Positions 7,916 to 16,109 of a stretch of DNA of 29,003 bases are shown one piece after another (the first letter of the stretch is position 1; each line of letters begins with the position of its first letter). The DNA comes from Wolbachia endosymbiont of Cylisticus convexus. GTDB taxonomy: Bacteria > Pseudomonadota > Alphaproteobacteria > Rickettsiales > Anaplasmataceae. The stretch is taken from positions 1 through 29,003 of the forward strand of contig NZ_QPIP01000015.1 in the NCBI RefSeq assembly GCF_003344345.1, written 5' to 3'. The position numbers and the translations under genes were made by a program. Below the pieces are notes generated by a model. That model worked only from the letters and a program-made list of their open reading frames with translations, searched no databases and had not been told where the DNA came from.

Positions 7916-8688
7916 TATGCACTTTGCTCCTCAATTTGTTTATCCATCATGTAAGATTTACCTTTAAAAAACTCATTAACCCGCACAGAGAAGTGGCGAA
8001 TAATACTCTCATTCAGTTTTACTCTACGCTTAAATTCATCCATAATGCTTGAAGTAGAACTTATACACATCATACAGTAATGACCACTTTTCACCTTATT
8101 TATTGGGTATGCAAAATCCAATAGACCCCAATATTCATATTTTATCAATCCTGAAGCTTCAATATTTTTCAAAAGCACTTCCAGCGTTTTACTCAATTGA
8201 TTTGAGCCTACTATTTTAAAACTTTTCAAAACCTCTTGGAGGATCTTTATTAGATGTTGTGAAATATTTTCCTTAAAAGCATTTACTACATTATAGATAA
8301 ATGCACTTTTAGTATTAGCTCCTGGAAGGTTCATAAGATTTTGTGTTATTCCCGTATCACTTAGTTCATCTTTCAACTCTTTATCGATTTTTAACTTTAT
8401 TTCTTTTAAATTTGAGAAATCTTCTTCCAACTCAACCCATAAAATTTTTGTAAGCTCTTCCAAGACACTAGAGTAAACAATCAGACTCTCTTTAATGTTT
8501 TCAGCACTTGTCTCTAACTCTTGTTTTGTAACTGTGCCATATTCTCTTTCTATAAAACTTTTAACCCCCTGAGAAATAACATCTGCTTTAATATTTTTCA
8601 ACGAAATAGCCAATTCTTGGACCATTTCTTCTACTTCTTGCCGCAACAAGCTCTGTTGTGCTATAAAAGTAAATTCATAAAGATTCAC
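7915..8688 (-). CDS. rpsF: 30S ribosomal protein S6 with a large internal insertion
   Basis: bS6 forms a heterodimer with S18 on 16S rRNA. The N-terminus ([13 protein letters not shown]) matches strand 1 and the C-terminal part ([42 protein letters not shown]) matches the rest of the 95-130-residue S6 domain. Between helix 1 and strand 2 there is about 145 extra residues (34-178), Leu/Lys/Glu-rich and predicted helical by eye, with no cysteine and no recognisable family. The chosen start is GTG at 8688: it sits 5 bases after a Shine-Dalgarno AAGGAAG and gives the canonical xxLYEF beginning, whereas the upstream ATG (8709) would add seven residues not seen in S6. The frame is unbroken. dnaE ends 48 bases upstream, so co-transcription is possible. 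Confidence 0.93.
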   Translation of the reverse strand: MNLYEFTFIAQQSLLRQEVEEMVQELAISLKNIKADVISQGVKSFIEREYGTVTKQELETSAENIKESLIVYSSVLEELTKILWVELEEDFSNLKEIKLKIDKELKDELSDTGITQNLMNLPGANTKSAFIYNVVNAFKENISQHLIKILQEVLKSFKIVGSNQLSKTLEVLLKNIEASGLIKYEYWGLLDFAYPINKVKSGHYCMMCISSTSSIMDEFKRRVKLNESIIRHFSVRVNEFFKGKSYMMDKQIEEQSA

Positions 8689-8690
8689 TA

Positions 8691-8700
8691 TATCTTCCTT
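8691..8700 (-). promoter_or_regulatory. Ribosome binding site that fixes the rpsF start
   Basis: AAGGAAGATA (minus strand, 8700 to 8691) is followed two bases later by GTG at 8688. The alternative ATG at 8709 lies upstream of this site, so the GTG is the better start. Confidence 0.65.
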
Positions 8701-8736
8701 TAATATCAATTAAACACTTTATTATATAAAACTTTT

Positions 8737-11700
8737 TTATATAAGCAAGTTATTTGTATTAATTTCTATGCCTTTAATCCAACTTAAGTTAGATATTTCA
8801 CAAATAGCTTGGGGGGTGATTGAATATGCACCTGGCAACAAGATGCTTACTTTATGTTTTTCAAGAAGAAGCTCAAGCATTATTTTGGTTTTGCCTCCAT
8901 TTTTCAACACTGAATTCAACTCCTCAGCAACTTTTTGCAAATCTGCACATACAGCAGTTAAAACTAATCCTCTCATTAGAGAAGTGACCTTTTCTGTAAA
9001 TTCAGATATGTCCTTTCCTGATAGCCTCGTTGTGCTCTCCGAAATTTCAAGGTCAATTACTACAAATGTTCCAGGCGAAAATAGATTCCTTTTTTCTTCT
9101 ATTATTTCATTATTGTAGAATGCTATTTCAGAAACATTGTGGGGGTCAGAAAGCGTGAGGATAACAAATCTTCCACGCTCTGAAGTTCTCATACGTACAT
9201 TTAATATTACACCAGCAGTTTTTGTCGTCTTACTCTCTCCGATAAACCCAATATTTAATTTTTTCAAAAGAGTTCTAAATTTTTCAAGTGGGTGATTAGT
9301 TAAGTAAAATCCCAGTGAAAATAACTCATGCTCTAATTTTTCCTCTTCATTGAAATCTTCCACATCCTCGAGTTTTGGCTTGAGGACATTAAGATTGCCA
9401 AATAAAACAGCTTGATTTGACTGCCTATTTTTATTTGCAAAGTAAATCAGCGTATCTATTGATTCATATAGTTGCTTTCTATTTTGATGCACACTATCGA
9501 ATGCTCCAGATTTAATTAAGCTTTCTAGTGCCCTTTTATTTATTATATGACCCGAATTTTGAACGAATTCCCATATGTCCTTATAAGGTGCGTTTACTAC
9601 CCCTTCCGCTATAGACAAACCAACATTACGCAGAGCAGCAATTCCGTAACGTACATGTTCACTCTCTATTGAAAATTTAGCCTTAGATTTGCTGATATCA
9701 GGTGAAAGAACAGCAACTCCACTGAACTTTGCAGCATGATAAAATAAGTTTAGCTTGTCTCTATCATCAATATTTAGATTCATCAAGGCCGTAAAAAATT
9801 CTAACGGGTAGTTAGCCTTAAGGTAAGCTGTTTGGTAAGATATAATCGCATATGCAGCTGCATGAGATTTGTTAAATCCATAACCAGCAAATTTTGCAAC
9901 AAGGTCAAAAATATAACTTGCCCTATCATAATCAACACCATTTTTCGTTGCTCCTTGGATGAAAAGTTCACGTTGTTTATCCATCTCTTCTTTGATTTTC
10001 TTACCCATAGCACGTCTGAGTAAATCTGCCTCTGCAAGGCTATACCCAGAGAGAATACGTGCTATTTCCATTACCTGTTCTTGGTAGATTATCACTCCGA
10101 ATGTTTCTTTCAACACCTCCTCAAGCAATGGGTGAATATAATCTGGCTTTTCAAGCCCGTGTTTTCTTGCAATATAAGTTGGAATGTTATCCATAGGCCC
10201 TGGACGGTAAAGGGAGATTAAAGCAATGATGTCTTCAATGCAGTCTGGTTTTAGCTTTATTAAAGCTTCTCTCATACCCGAACTTTCAAGCTGAAATACT
10301 CCAATTGCATCACCTCTTGAGAGCATTTTATAGGTTTTCTGATCATTCAAAGGTACTGAAGAAATATCAATTTTTTTTTCATTGCGATTAACTAAACGAC
10401 AAACATGATCTATTAGCGTTAGCGTACCAAGTCCGAGAAAATCAAATTTTATTAGCCCAGCTTTTTCCACATATTTCATGCTATATTGAGTGATTGGCAG
10501 AGCTGAATTTGGATCATAATACACAGGAACAAAATTTTCTAATTTTTGATCGCATATTACAATTCCAGCAGCATGAGTTGAAACATGACGGTATATTCCC
10601 TCAAGCTTAAGAGAGATATCAAGGAGTTTTGCAATTACTTCATCACTGTCCCTTTCTTTCTGCAGATTTTGATCAAACTCTATCGCTTGTGATAAAGTTA
10701 CAGGGTTTACTGGATTAAACGGAACCATTTTGGATATTTTATCCACCTGAGCGTAAGGCATCTGTAGCACCCTACCAACGTCACGCAGCACAGCCCTAGC
10801 CTGCAATTTTCCAAAAGTGATTATTTGAGCAACATAACCGTACTTCTTCCAAACATAATCAATAACTAAGTCCCTCTTTTCCTGGCAGAAATCAATATCA
10901 AAGTCAGGCATCGATATACGATCAGGATTTAAAAATCTTTCAAAGATCAGACCAAATTTTATTGGATCAAGATCTGTAATTTGTAGTGCCCAAGCAACAA
11001 TTGACCCAGCACCAGAACCCCTTCCTGGACCAACTGGAACGCCATTTGCTTTGCTCCAACGAATGAAATCAGAAACTATCAAAAAGTAGCCAGCGTAGTT
11101 CATCGAAGTTATTACGCTTAGTTCGTAATTCAACCGATCGTAGTATTGCTTGAAATCGATATCATGTTGTGTGTCATCATCTGGTTTGGTGTCATTCCAG
11201 CGCGTGACGCTGGAATCTCTCTGGATCCCAGTATCAAGTACTGGGATGACAGTGGAGGGTGTTCTGGTGACAGAAGAAGATTGTGAAATACGAAGCTCTA
11301 ATCCCGCAATCGACTGCTCCCTCAATTCTTCATTCTCAGTTTTATTTTCTCGACAAGGAAATTTAGGCAAAATAGGCTGCCTACTTCTTGGCATGTAAGA
11401 GCATCGTCTAGCTACTACTAAGGTGTTATAAATTGCTTCGGGGATATCGCTAAACAGCTCCTCCATTTCTGCTGCAGATTTGAAATAATGCTCAGTGGTT
11501 AGCTTTTTCCTGTTATTTTCGAGAGCATAACTACCCTCTGATATACACGTTAATATATCATAAGCTTCATAGTCAGATCTATTTGTAAAGAATACGTCAT
11601 TTGTTGCAACTAGTGGTATATTGCACTGATAAGCAAAGTCTATCAAAGCTTCTTCAAGCTCTAGCTCTTTATTCAGCCCATGACGCTGCAATTCAACATA

Positions 11701-12159
11701 TAAATGACCATCGAATGCTGAAAGCAGTTTTTCAACCGTTTCTTTATCTTGCCCCAATAATAGTTGAGCCAAACATCCACCGGTTAAAGCGATTAGACCC
11801 GTACTTAAATTCAATAGCTCATCAAAATCAACGTAAGGAATATCGCTGTTGTTCTTGCGCTTTCTAAAAGACTCACTCACCAAAGTGACTAAATTAGTGT
11901 ACCCTTGTTCATTTTTTGCAAGCAATAATATAGATAAATTTTGTTCTGAATGTTTAACTATAATATTGCATCCTATTATTAGCTGTATTCCCCTACCTGC
12001 TGCATATTCTGCAAATTCGAGTGAGCCAAATAAATTACCTGAATCAGTAATTGCAACCGCCGGCATTTTATTTCGCAAACAAAGACCGATCAGCTCCTCA
12101 ATTTTAACCGAGCTTTCAAGCAGCGAATAAACACTATGAACACGTAAGTGTATGAACAT
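8737..12159 (-). CDS. dnaE: DNA polymerase III alpha subunit
   Basis: DnaE is the replicative polymerase. The 1140-residue frame is complete. The PHP domain starts at residue 1 (FIHLRVHSVYSLLESSVKI). The palm/polymerase core has VGPGRGSGAGSIVAWAL (about 376-392) and the catalytic PDFDIDF (about 416-422). Next come IATFGK-type finger motifs (AQIITFGKLQARAVLRDVGR) and ISLYRPGPMDNIP. The tandem HhH follows at KFAGYGFNKSHAAAYA and an OB-fold near KTAGVILNVRMRTSERGRFV (about 995-1015). Residues about 303-323, in the linker between PHP and palm, are encoded by an in-frame palindromic repeat (11190-11251), and the surrounding SSSVTRTPST ... DSSVTRWNDTKPDDDT looks like further low-complexity insertion. 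As in other DnaE1, the PHP domain need not proofread; no epsilon gene is in the window. Confidence 0.97.
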   Translation of the reverse strand: MFIHLRVHSVYSLLESSVKIEELIGLCLRNKMPAVAITDSGNLFGSLEFAEYAAGRGIQLIIGCNIIVKHSEQNLSILLLAKNEQGYTNLVTLVSESFRKRKNNSDIPYVDFDELLNLSTGLIALTGGCLAQLLLGQDKETVEKLLSAFDGHLYVELQRHGLNKELELEEALIDFAYQCNIPLVATNDVFFTNRSDYEAYDILTCISEGSYALENNRKKLTTEHYFKSAAEMEELFSDIPEAIYNTLVVARRCSYMPRSRQPILPKFPCRENKTENEELREQSIAGLELRISQSSSVTRTPSTVIPVLDTGIQRDSSVTRWNDTKPDDDTQHDIDFKQYYDRLNYELSVITSMNYAGYFLIVSDFIRWSKANGVPVGPGRGSGAGSIVAWALQITDLDPIKFGLIFERFLNPDRISMPDFDIDFCQEKRDLVIDYVWKKYGYVAQIITFGKLQARAVLRDVGRVLQMPYAQVDKISKMVPFNPVNPVTLSQAIEFDQNLQKERDSDEVIAKLLDISLKLEGIYRHVSTHAAGIVICDQKLENFVPVYYDPNSALPITQYSMKYVEKAGLIKFDFLGLGTLTLIDHVCRLVNRNEKKIDISSVPLNDQKTYKMLSRGDAIGVFQLESSGMREALIKLKPDCIEDIIALISLYRPGPMDNIPTYIARKHGLEKPDYIHPLLEEVLKETFGVIIYQEQVMEIARILSGYSLAEADLLRRAMGKKIKEEMDKQRELFIQGATKNGVDYDRASYIFDLVAKFAGYGFNKSHAAAYAIISYQTAYLKANYPLEFFTALMNLNIDDRDKLNLFYHAAKFSGVAVLSPDISKSKAKFSIESEHVRYGIAALRNVGLSIAEGVVNAPYKDIWEFVQNSGHIINKRALESLIKSGAFDSVHQNRKQLYESIDTLIYFANKNRQSNQAVLFGNLNVLKPKLEDVEDFNEEEKLEHELFSLGFYLTNHPLEKFRTLLKKLNIGFIGESKTTKTAGVILNVRMRTSERGRFVILTLSDPHNVSEIAFYNNEIIEEKRNLFSPGTFVVIDLEISESTTRLSGKDISEFTEKVTSLMRGLVLTAVCADLQKVAEELNSVLKNGGKTKIMLELLLEKHKVSILLPGAYSITPQAICEISNLSWIKGIEINTNNLLI
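11190..11251. repeat. Palindromic repeat inserted in frame in dnaE
   Basis: It begins TGTCATTCCAGCGCGTGACG and ends GTATCAAGTACTGGGATGACA in the plus orientation, almost the same as the repeat in the dehydrogenase gene (4110-4182) but 11 bases shorter in the middle. On the coding strand it is read as STVIPVLDTGIQRDSSVTRW. Confidence 0.9.
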
Positions 12160-12224
12160 AAAAAACTTTAGATTAGCAATAGAAGGATAACATTAATTTA
12201 CCCGTAAGGATATGAAAAGGTCCA

Positions 12225-12535
12225 ACAGGAAAAACTTGACAAACCTTGCCATTTCCCTTACCATGACAGTAAGAGTGTTTATCCTTGTTTTTGATCCGCG
12301 CGGGTTCAACAACAAAAATTCAGTAAAAAACTCAGATATTTATTGGCAAATTACAAAAAATTATAGCGGCTGCATGTCTTTTTTATTTTTTCTACATTCA
12401 GCCAAATCGCGCTTAAAATAAGCGTTAGCACATTATTACAACGCCAATTTAAATTATTATAGGGTCAAAACTCGCTATACGGGGGTTCTTTTGTCTTTTT
12501 TTTATTTAGTAAATTTCTTAATATTTATAGCTAAA
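12225..12535 (-). repeat. Inverted copy of the composite A-rich repeat at 2.2-2.6 kb
   Basis: Read on the minus strand, 12535-12486 matches 2222-2270 (TTTAGCTATAAATATTAAG ... CAAAAGAA) and the next bases share GAACCCCCGTA with the second unit at about 2390. The far end, 12267-12234, matches 2602-2635 (TCATGGTAA ... GGTTTGTCAAGT). The order of blocks is the same, so this is one roughly 300-bp repeat present twice in opposite orientation. The 870-base interval 12160-13029 contains no convincing gene; the small frame at 12212-12421 is repeat-derived. Confidence 0.6.
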
Positions 12536-12548
12536 GTAATTTTAGAGA

Positions 12549-12602
12549 GCCAGCGCGTGACGCTGATTCCTGGATCCCAGTGTCGGAGCACTGGGATGAC
12601 AA
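12549..12602. repeat. Palindromic repeat copy
   Basis: CCAGCGCGTGACGCTG is followed by GGATCCCAGTGTCGGAGCAC and TGGGATGACA, the same two-hairpin architecture as the coding copies at 4110 and 11190, here intergenic. Degenerate relatives continue to about 12790 (for example TTCCAGCATTTGATGCTGAA at about 12630 and a CCAGTGTCAGCTACTTGGAT block at about 12730). Confidence 0.8.
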
Positions 12603-12963
12603 CAAAGGGCTACTTGAATGATACCCATATTCCAGCATTTGATGCTGAAATCCAGAAATTTTTACTATAAATAAGCATATTGAGCACAAAATTATGCTAA
12701 AACACAACGTTTTTTGAGATTACGGAAAGCCAGTGTCAGCTACTTGGATGACACCACAGAGGGTACTGGGATTACACAAAAAGGGCTACTTAAATGACAA
12801 GATAGATAGAACTGGCATGAATTGGATTTGAGTAACTCAAATGACCAATGAAAACTGTAACCCTAAACATTGAAGCACTATTATGCACTAAATGATAATT
12901 TTCATACACTTGTCATGGTAGTCGTGAAAGAAATAATTCATACAATAAGCATGAATGAAATAA

Positions 12964-12992
12964 TTGACATGATTTGGAAATTTATATATTAT
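12964..12992 (+). promoter_or_regulatory. Promoter of the J-domain gene
   Basis: TTGACA (12964-12969), a 17-base spacer and TATTAT (12987-12992) form a near-consensus sigma-70 promoter, unusually good for this genome. Transcription would start near 12999, leaving a roughly 30-base leader that contains the ribosome binding site GAGGTGG (13019-13025), five bases before the ATG. Confidence 0.65.
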
Positions 12993-13029
12993 AAAGTATT
13001 AATAGTTAGTTAATTTATGAGGTGGAAGC

Positions 13030-13950
13030 ATGGGTTATAAGCTAAGAAAAAGAGAATATGATTATAATGAAAGTTTATTTAAAGAGCTAGGCATTGAAAC
13101 GCAAGAAGTAGAAGGTCGTAACTTCCTAGAAATATCTAATATAATAGCAAAAAATTATAGAAGGTTATCAATAAAGTGTCACCCAGATAAATCAGGAGGT
13201 AGCGATGAAAAAATACAGGCCCTTAACAGAAATAAAGCAGCACTTTTGCAATATATTAAATCACCAAATAAGAAGAATAGGGGATTAATCATTCCTGAAG
13301 AAACGCGAAGGTGTTTACAATTGATTAAGCAACGTCAGAATAATAAGTATACAAAGTATTATGTTGTTTTTAGTTTGGTAAGATTCTTACTGTACATCTC
13401 GTTATTAGTGTCGTATATTTACTTGGGGTTTAAGCTATATAAGGCTGCTAATTTTACTGACGCACCTGGCATTTTGTTTAGTGCAAGCCTAATAACATCT
13501 GTTACAATTTTTTTCTTATCTGTTTATTTGATAGCTTCTGTAGTTAAAGAAGATTTGGATTTGCAAAATTCTCAACGGGAACAAGGTGAAAATTTAGATC
13601 AAGAAGAGAGATGGGAAGAAATATTAAAAAGTAAAAGATTTAAATATCTCATTTTTATTGCCCAATATTCGAGTTATCTCCCTCCTATTTTATTAATAGC
13701 AGGTTTGGTGTTACAGTACCAATCTAGTTGCTTAAACAGTAAAATACTCATCGGATCTACTGCAGTACTAGGTTGTATTTTATTATTACAATTAGCAAGT
13801 GAGATCTACGAGAGAAAAGTTGTAAATCTTGTAAAAACTGAAGGAAGAGGTGATGAACAAAATGTACCTATAGGAGCATTAACCGGAAAACCAAGCAGCA
13901 TTGTAAATCCTGATGGTGCTTTTAACGTCTCGGCTCATCAAGTAGGTTGA
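13030..13950 (+). CDS. J-domain multi-pass membrane protein of unknown function
   Basis: The 306-residue protein has no enzyme family I recognise. Residues about 12-75 form a J-like domain with the HPD tripeptide at 51-53 (YRRLSIKCHPDKSGGSDEKI), which in DnaJ-family proteins stimulates the ATPase of a DnaK/Hsp70 partner. Two hydrophobic hairpins follow: about 111-134 with 146-171, then about 206-228 with 237-257. They are separated by an acidic, Gln/Glu-rich loop (175-200) predicted to be on the same side as both ends. There is no signal peptide, glycine/phenylalanine region or zinc finger, so it is not DnaJ itself. The promoter and ribosome binding site are strong. Its last 13 bases overlap the 3' end of folC, transcribed from the other strand. 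Recruitment of Hsp70 to a membrane is inference; it could act on bacterial DnaK or, if exported, on host chaperones. Confidence 0.85.
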   Translation: MGYKLRKREYDYNESLFKELGIETQEVEGRNFLEISNIIAKNYRRLSIKCHPDKSGGSDEKIQALNRNKAALLQYIKSPNKKNRGLIIPEETRRCLQLIKQRQNNKYTKYYVVFSLVRFLLYISLLVSYIYLGFKLYKAANFTDAPGILFSASLITSVTIFFLSVYLIASVVKEDLDLQNSQREQGENLDQEERWEEILKSKRFKYLIFIAQYSSYLPPILLIAGLVLQYQSSCLNSKILIGSTAVLGCILLLQLASEIYERKVVNLVKTEGRGDEQNVPIGALTGKPSSIVNPDGAFNVSAHQVG

Positions 13951-15236
13951 TTATTCTCCATAGCAAGATCTCTAGCTAGAAATAACGAGCCACAGATTAG
14001 TATGGTTTTGACGTTTTGAATAGAGGCTTTCAGTATGTGATTTAATATTGCATCGCCGATTGATTCACATTCAATAGCATTTATTCCTATACTATTAGCT
14101 CCTTCTTTGATTAAATCTGTATTTGTTGCTTGAGGTTCAGATTTAACACAAATCGCGCATAATAGTTTGATATATGGCTTTAAGTGCTCTAAGAACTCTT
14201 CCACATTTCTGTTACGGGTAACACCAAAAACCACATAAATACCTTCAGCAAAATTATCTTTTACCCACTGAGATAGCACTCTAGCACCGTCATTATTGTG
14301 TGCACCATCTAAAAATAATTGCCAATCTTTTGGTAATAAAGAAATTAAATTACCTTCTTTTATAGACTCTAGCCGCGCAGGCCAATAAGTGCTCTGTAAA
14401 CCTGAAGCAATGTTCTCTTCTCCAATATCAAATCCATATTTTCCACTTAAAATGCTACATGCTGAAATGGCAGTTCCTGCATTGATTATTTGGTGATCAC
14501 CCTTCAGGGATGGTAAAGGAAATTCTATTGATTGAACAGACGATTGAAAGACCATTTTGTTATTCTGTTTTTCGCAATTCCATTCAAATCCTCCTCTGTA
14601 CAGAGGAGATCTCTTATTTATTGCATGGTGTTCTAGCGTATTTATTATAGATTTCTCTTGTGGCGCTATTACACAAGGAACATTAGGTTTCATTATTCCA
14701 GCTTTTTCACTTGCTATAATCTCCACAGTGGGACCAAGATATTCTGTATGATCAAGGGCAATGGCAGTGATAATTGTTAAAATCGGATTATCTATAACAT
14801 TTGTTGCATCAAGCCTTCCACCCATACCTACTTCAACTAAACTAATATCAGCTTTATGACGAGAAAAAGCTAAGAGAGCTGCAATTGTTGTAGCTTCAAA
14901 TAGAGTAATAGATTGCTTTCCAATTGCGATGCGACATTCTTCTAACAAGCTATATAATTCATTGTCGTCGATATGGCTGCCTGCAACAACTATTCTCTCA
15001 TTAAAATTCACTAAATGCGGAGAAGTGTATGCATGAACCTTATATCCTGCTGCTTGCATTATATATCTTATAAACGATAGTGTCGATCCTTTACCATTAG
15101 TTCCAGCTATGTGAATTATTGGCGGTATTTTTTTCTCAGGATTGCCTAATCTATTGAGAAAGCTTTTTATGCGGTCAAGAGAAAAATCCTTTGGTCTACT
15201 GCCAAGCGGCTTAGGCCAATGAGGCATGTACATCAT
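13938..15236 (-). CDS. folC: Dihydrofolate synthase / folylpolyglutamate synthase
   Basis: FolC adds glutamate to dihydropteroate and to folates, using ATP, in the cytoplasm. The 432-residue protein begins with the family's HWPKPLGSRPKDFSLDRI segment, then the P-loop IHIAGTNGKGST (about 42-53), the omega-loop TSPHLVNFNERI, the EVGMGGRLDATNVI motif and DHTEYLG...KAGIMKPN. The C-terminal ligase domain carries DGAHNNDGARVLS. A short segment (KRSPLYRGGFEWNCEKQN, about 209-226) is encoded around an 18-bp perfect palindrome (14591-14608) and is not typical of the family. The ATG at 15236 overlaps the stop of the mlaC-like gene as ATGA, so the two are coupled. At the other end it runs 13 bases into the convergent J-domain gene. 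Confidence 0.95.
   Translation of the reverse strand: MMYMPHWPKPLGSRPKDFSLDRIKSFLNRLGNPEKKIPPIIHIAGTNGKGSTLSFIRYIMQAAGYKVHAYTSPHLVNFNERIVVAGSHIDDNELYSLLEECRIAIGKQSITLFEATTIAALLAFSRHKADISLVEVGMGGRLDATNVIDNPILTIITAIALDHTEYLGPTVEIIASEKAGIMKPNVPCVIAPQEKSIINTLEHHAINKRSPLYRGGFEWNCEKQNNKMVFQSSVQSIEFPLPSLKGDHQIINAGTAISACSILSGKYGFDIGEENIASGLQSTYWPARLESIKEGNLISLLPKDWQLFLDGAHNNDGARVLSQWVKDNFAEGIYVVFGVTRNRNVEEFLEHLKPYIKLLCAICVKSEPQATNTDLIKEGANSIGINAIECESIGDAILNHILKASIQNVKTILICGSLFLARDLAMENNQPT
14591..14608. repeat. 18-bp perfect palindrome inside folC
   Basis: CTCCTCTGTACAGAGGAG is its own reverse complement. It encodes PLYRGG on the folC strand, within a stretch that has no counterpart in the FolC family as I know it. 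It is a different sequence from the TGTCATCCCAG repeats. Confidence 0.7.
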
Positions 15237-15817
15237 GGATTATTGTTACATTTTAATTCGTCTATTACACTTGCCATGCCATGCGTGTCGATTTTTTCAC
15301 TAAATTGAGAACGTTGATTAATGGCAATACTTATCCCACTCATTATAACATCGTTTATTAAGAAAGAACTATCACTTTTAGTAACTTTAAAGTCAATATT
15401 TGTAAATTCCTCATCACCATAAGAAAGTCTTGTTCCTATCAGACAGGTTTCATTGTCAATTGCTTTTGTACTCATTATGATCATTTCACTATTATTTATG
15501 TATTTATACAAGATTTTAGCGCATAAACGCGTGAGATATACTTCATATTCTTTTAAAAACTCTTCTTTTTCTTTCTGAGTAGCCAATTTCCAATATTTCC
15601 CTATGACAAATTGAGATATTCCTTTGAGGTTAACGTTATTCTGAATGATCTCCCGAAGCTTTTCGTGTACATGATCTAGATTTTTTCTGTTTCCTTTCAT
15701 AGATGTGCTGTCTACTTGCTGCTTCATGACAAGCACAAAAGTTTTGTGACCTATGCAATTAGCATAAGCGCTTGAAGAGATTACAATAAAAATGGCTAAG
15801 AGCTTAATAATATTCAT
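15233..15817 (-). CDS. mlaC: MlaC / Ttg2D-family phospholipid-binding protein
   Basis: MlaC proteins shuttle phospholipids across the periplasm between outer-membrane and inner-membrane Mla components. The 194-residue protein has a signal peptide (MNIIKLLAIFIVISSSAYA, cleavage after about 19). It then has the family pattern: ISQFVIGKYWKLATQKEKEE (about 82-101), YLTRLCAKILYKY, a central beta region, the INDVIMSGISIAINQRSQF block (about 153-171) and a final ID..G...VIDELK. All of these align with Ttg2D/MlaC sequences from other alphaproteobacteria. No other mla genes are in the window; in Rickettsiales they are dispersed. It is first in a two-gene unit with folC (4-base overlap). The link to membrane lipid balance is established for the family; its role in Wolbachia is inferred. 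Confidence 0.87.
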   Translation of the reverse strand: MNIIKLLAIFIVISSSAYANCIGHKTFVLVMKQQVDSTSMKGNRKNLDHVHEKLREIIQNNVNLKGISQFVIGKYWKLATQKEKEEFLKEYEVYLTRLCAKILYKYINNSEMIIMSTKAIDNETCLIGTRLSYGDEEFTNIDFKVTKSDSSFLINDVIMSGISIAINQRSQFSEKIDTHGMASVIDELKCNNNP

Positions 15818-15896
15818 AAGATATATTTATTAGCTATGATACTTAAAATGCAAAATTTAACAAAGGCAAAATAATAATCGCTAGCTTTAATATATA

Positions 15897-15926
15897 TAGA
15901 CATACTCTATATAAATAATCTATAAT
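15897..15926 (+). promoter_or_regulatory. Promoter of 6S RNA
   Basis: TAGACA (15897-15902), an 18-base spacer and TATAAT (15921-15926) lie just upstream of the first G-run of the 6S RNA, putting the predicted start at about 15932. Confidence 0.65.
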
Positions 15927-15930
15927 TAAT

Positions 15931-16092
15931 TGGGGTCTGTGCTATACGTTATGAGTTAAGTTAAATTTCCCGAGCGATAATTTCTAATTAAGGGAATTGC
16001 CTCTGTTAATTTCATTGAAATTAGTACGTGATGCCCACCTTAACTTTAGGTCTCAGGAATCTACTAAGGCTGACGGTAGATATGGATCCCGT
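15931..16092 (+). ncRNA. ssrS: 6S RNA
   Basis: 6S RNA mimics an open promoter and binds the RNA polymerase holoenzyme, lowering transcription in slow growth. The roughly 160-nt segment starts GGGGTCTGTGCTATACG and ends GGTAGATATGGATCCCG; GGGGTC pairs with GATCCC to close the terminal stem. The 5' bubble strand CCCGAGCGATAATTTC resembles CCCTGAGCCGATATTTC of E. coli 6S, and GATGCCCACCTTAACTTTAG plus CTCAGGAATCTACTAAGGCT match the 3' half seen in alphaproteobacterial 6S RNAs (from memory). No open frame covers it. The promoter position and closing stem agree on the ends. The adjacent gene begins 17 bases downstream. Confidence 0.82.
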
Positions 16093-16109
16093 TTTCATTG
16101 TTCAGATTT

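Noticed and set aside
12160..13029. CRISPR-like array or phage attachment site
   Set aside because: The repeated blocks are palindromic and irregularly spaced, with no constant-length spacers, no cas genes and no integrase nearby.
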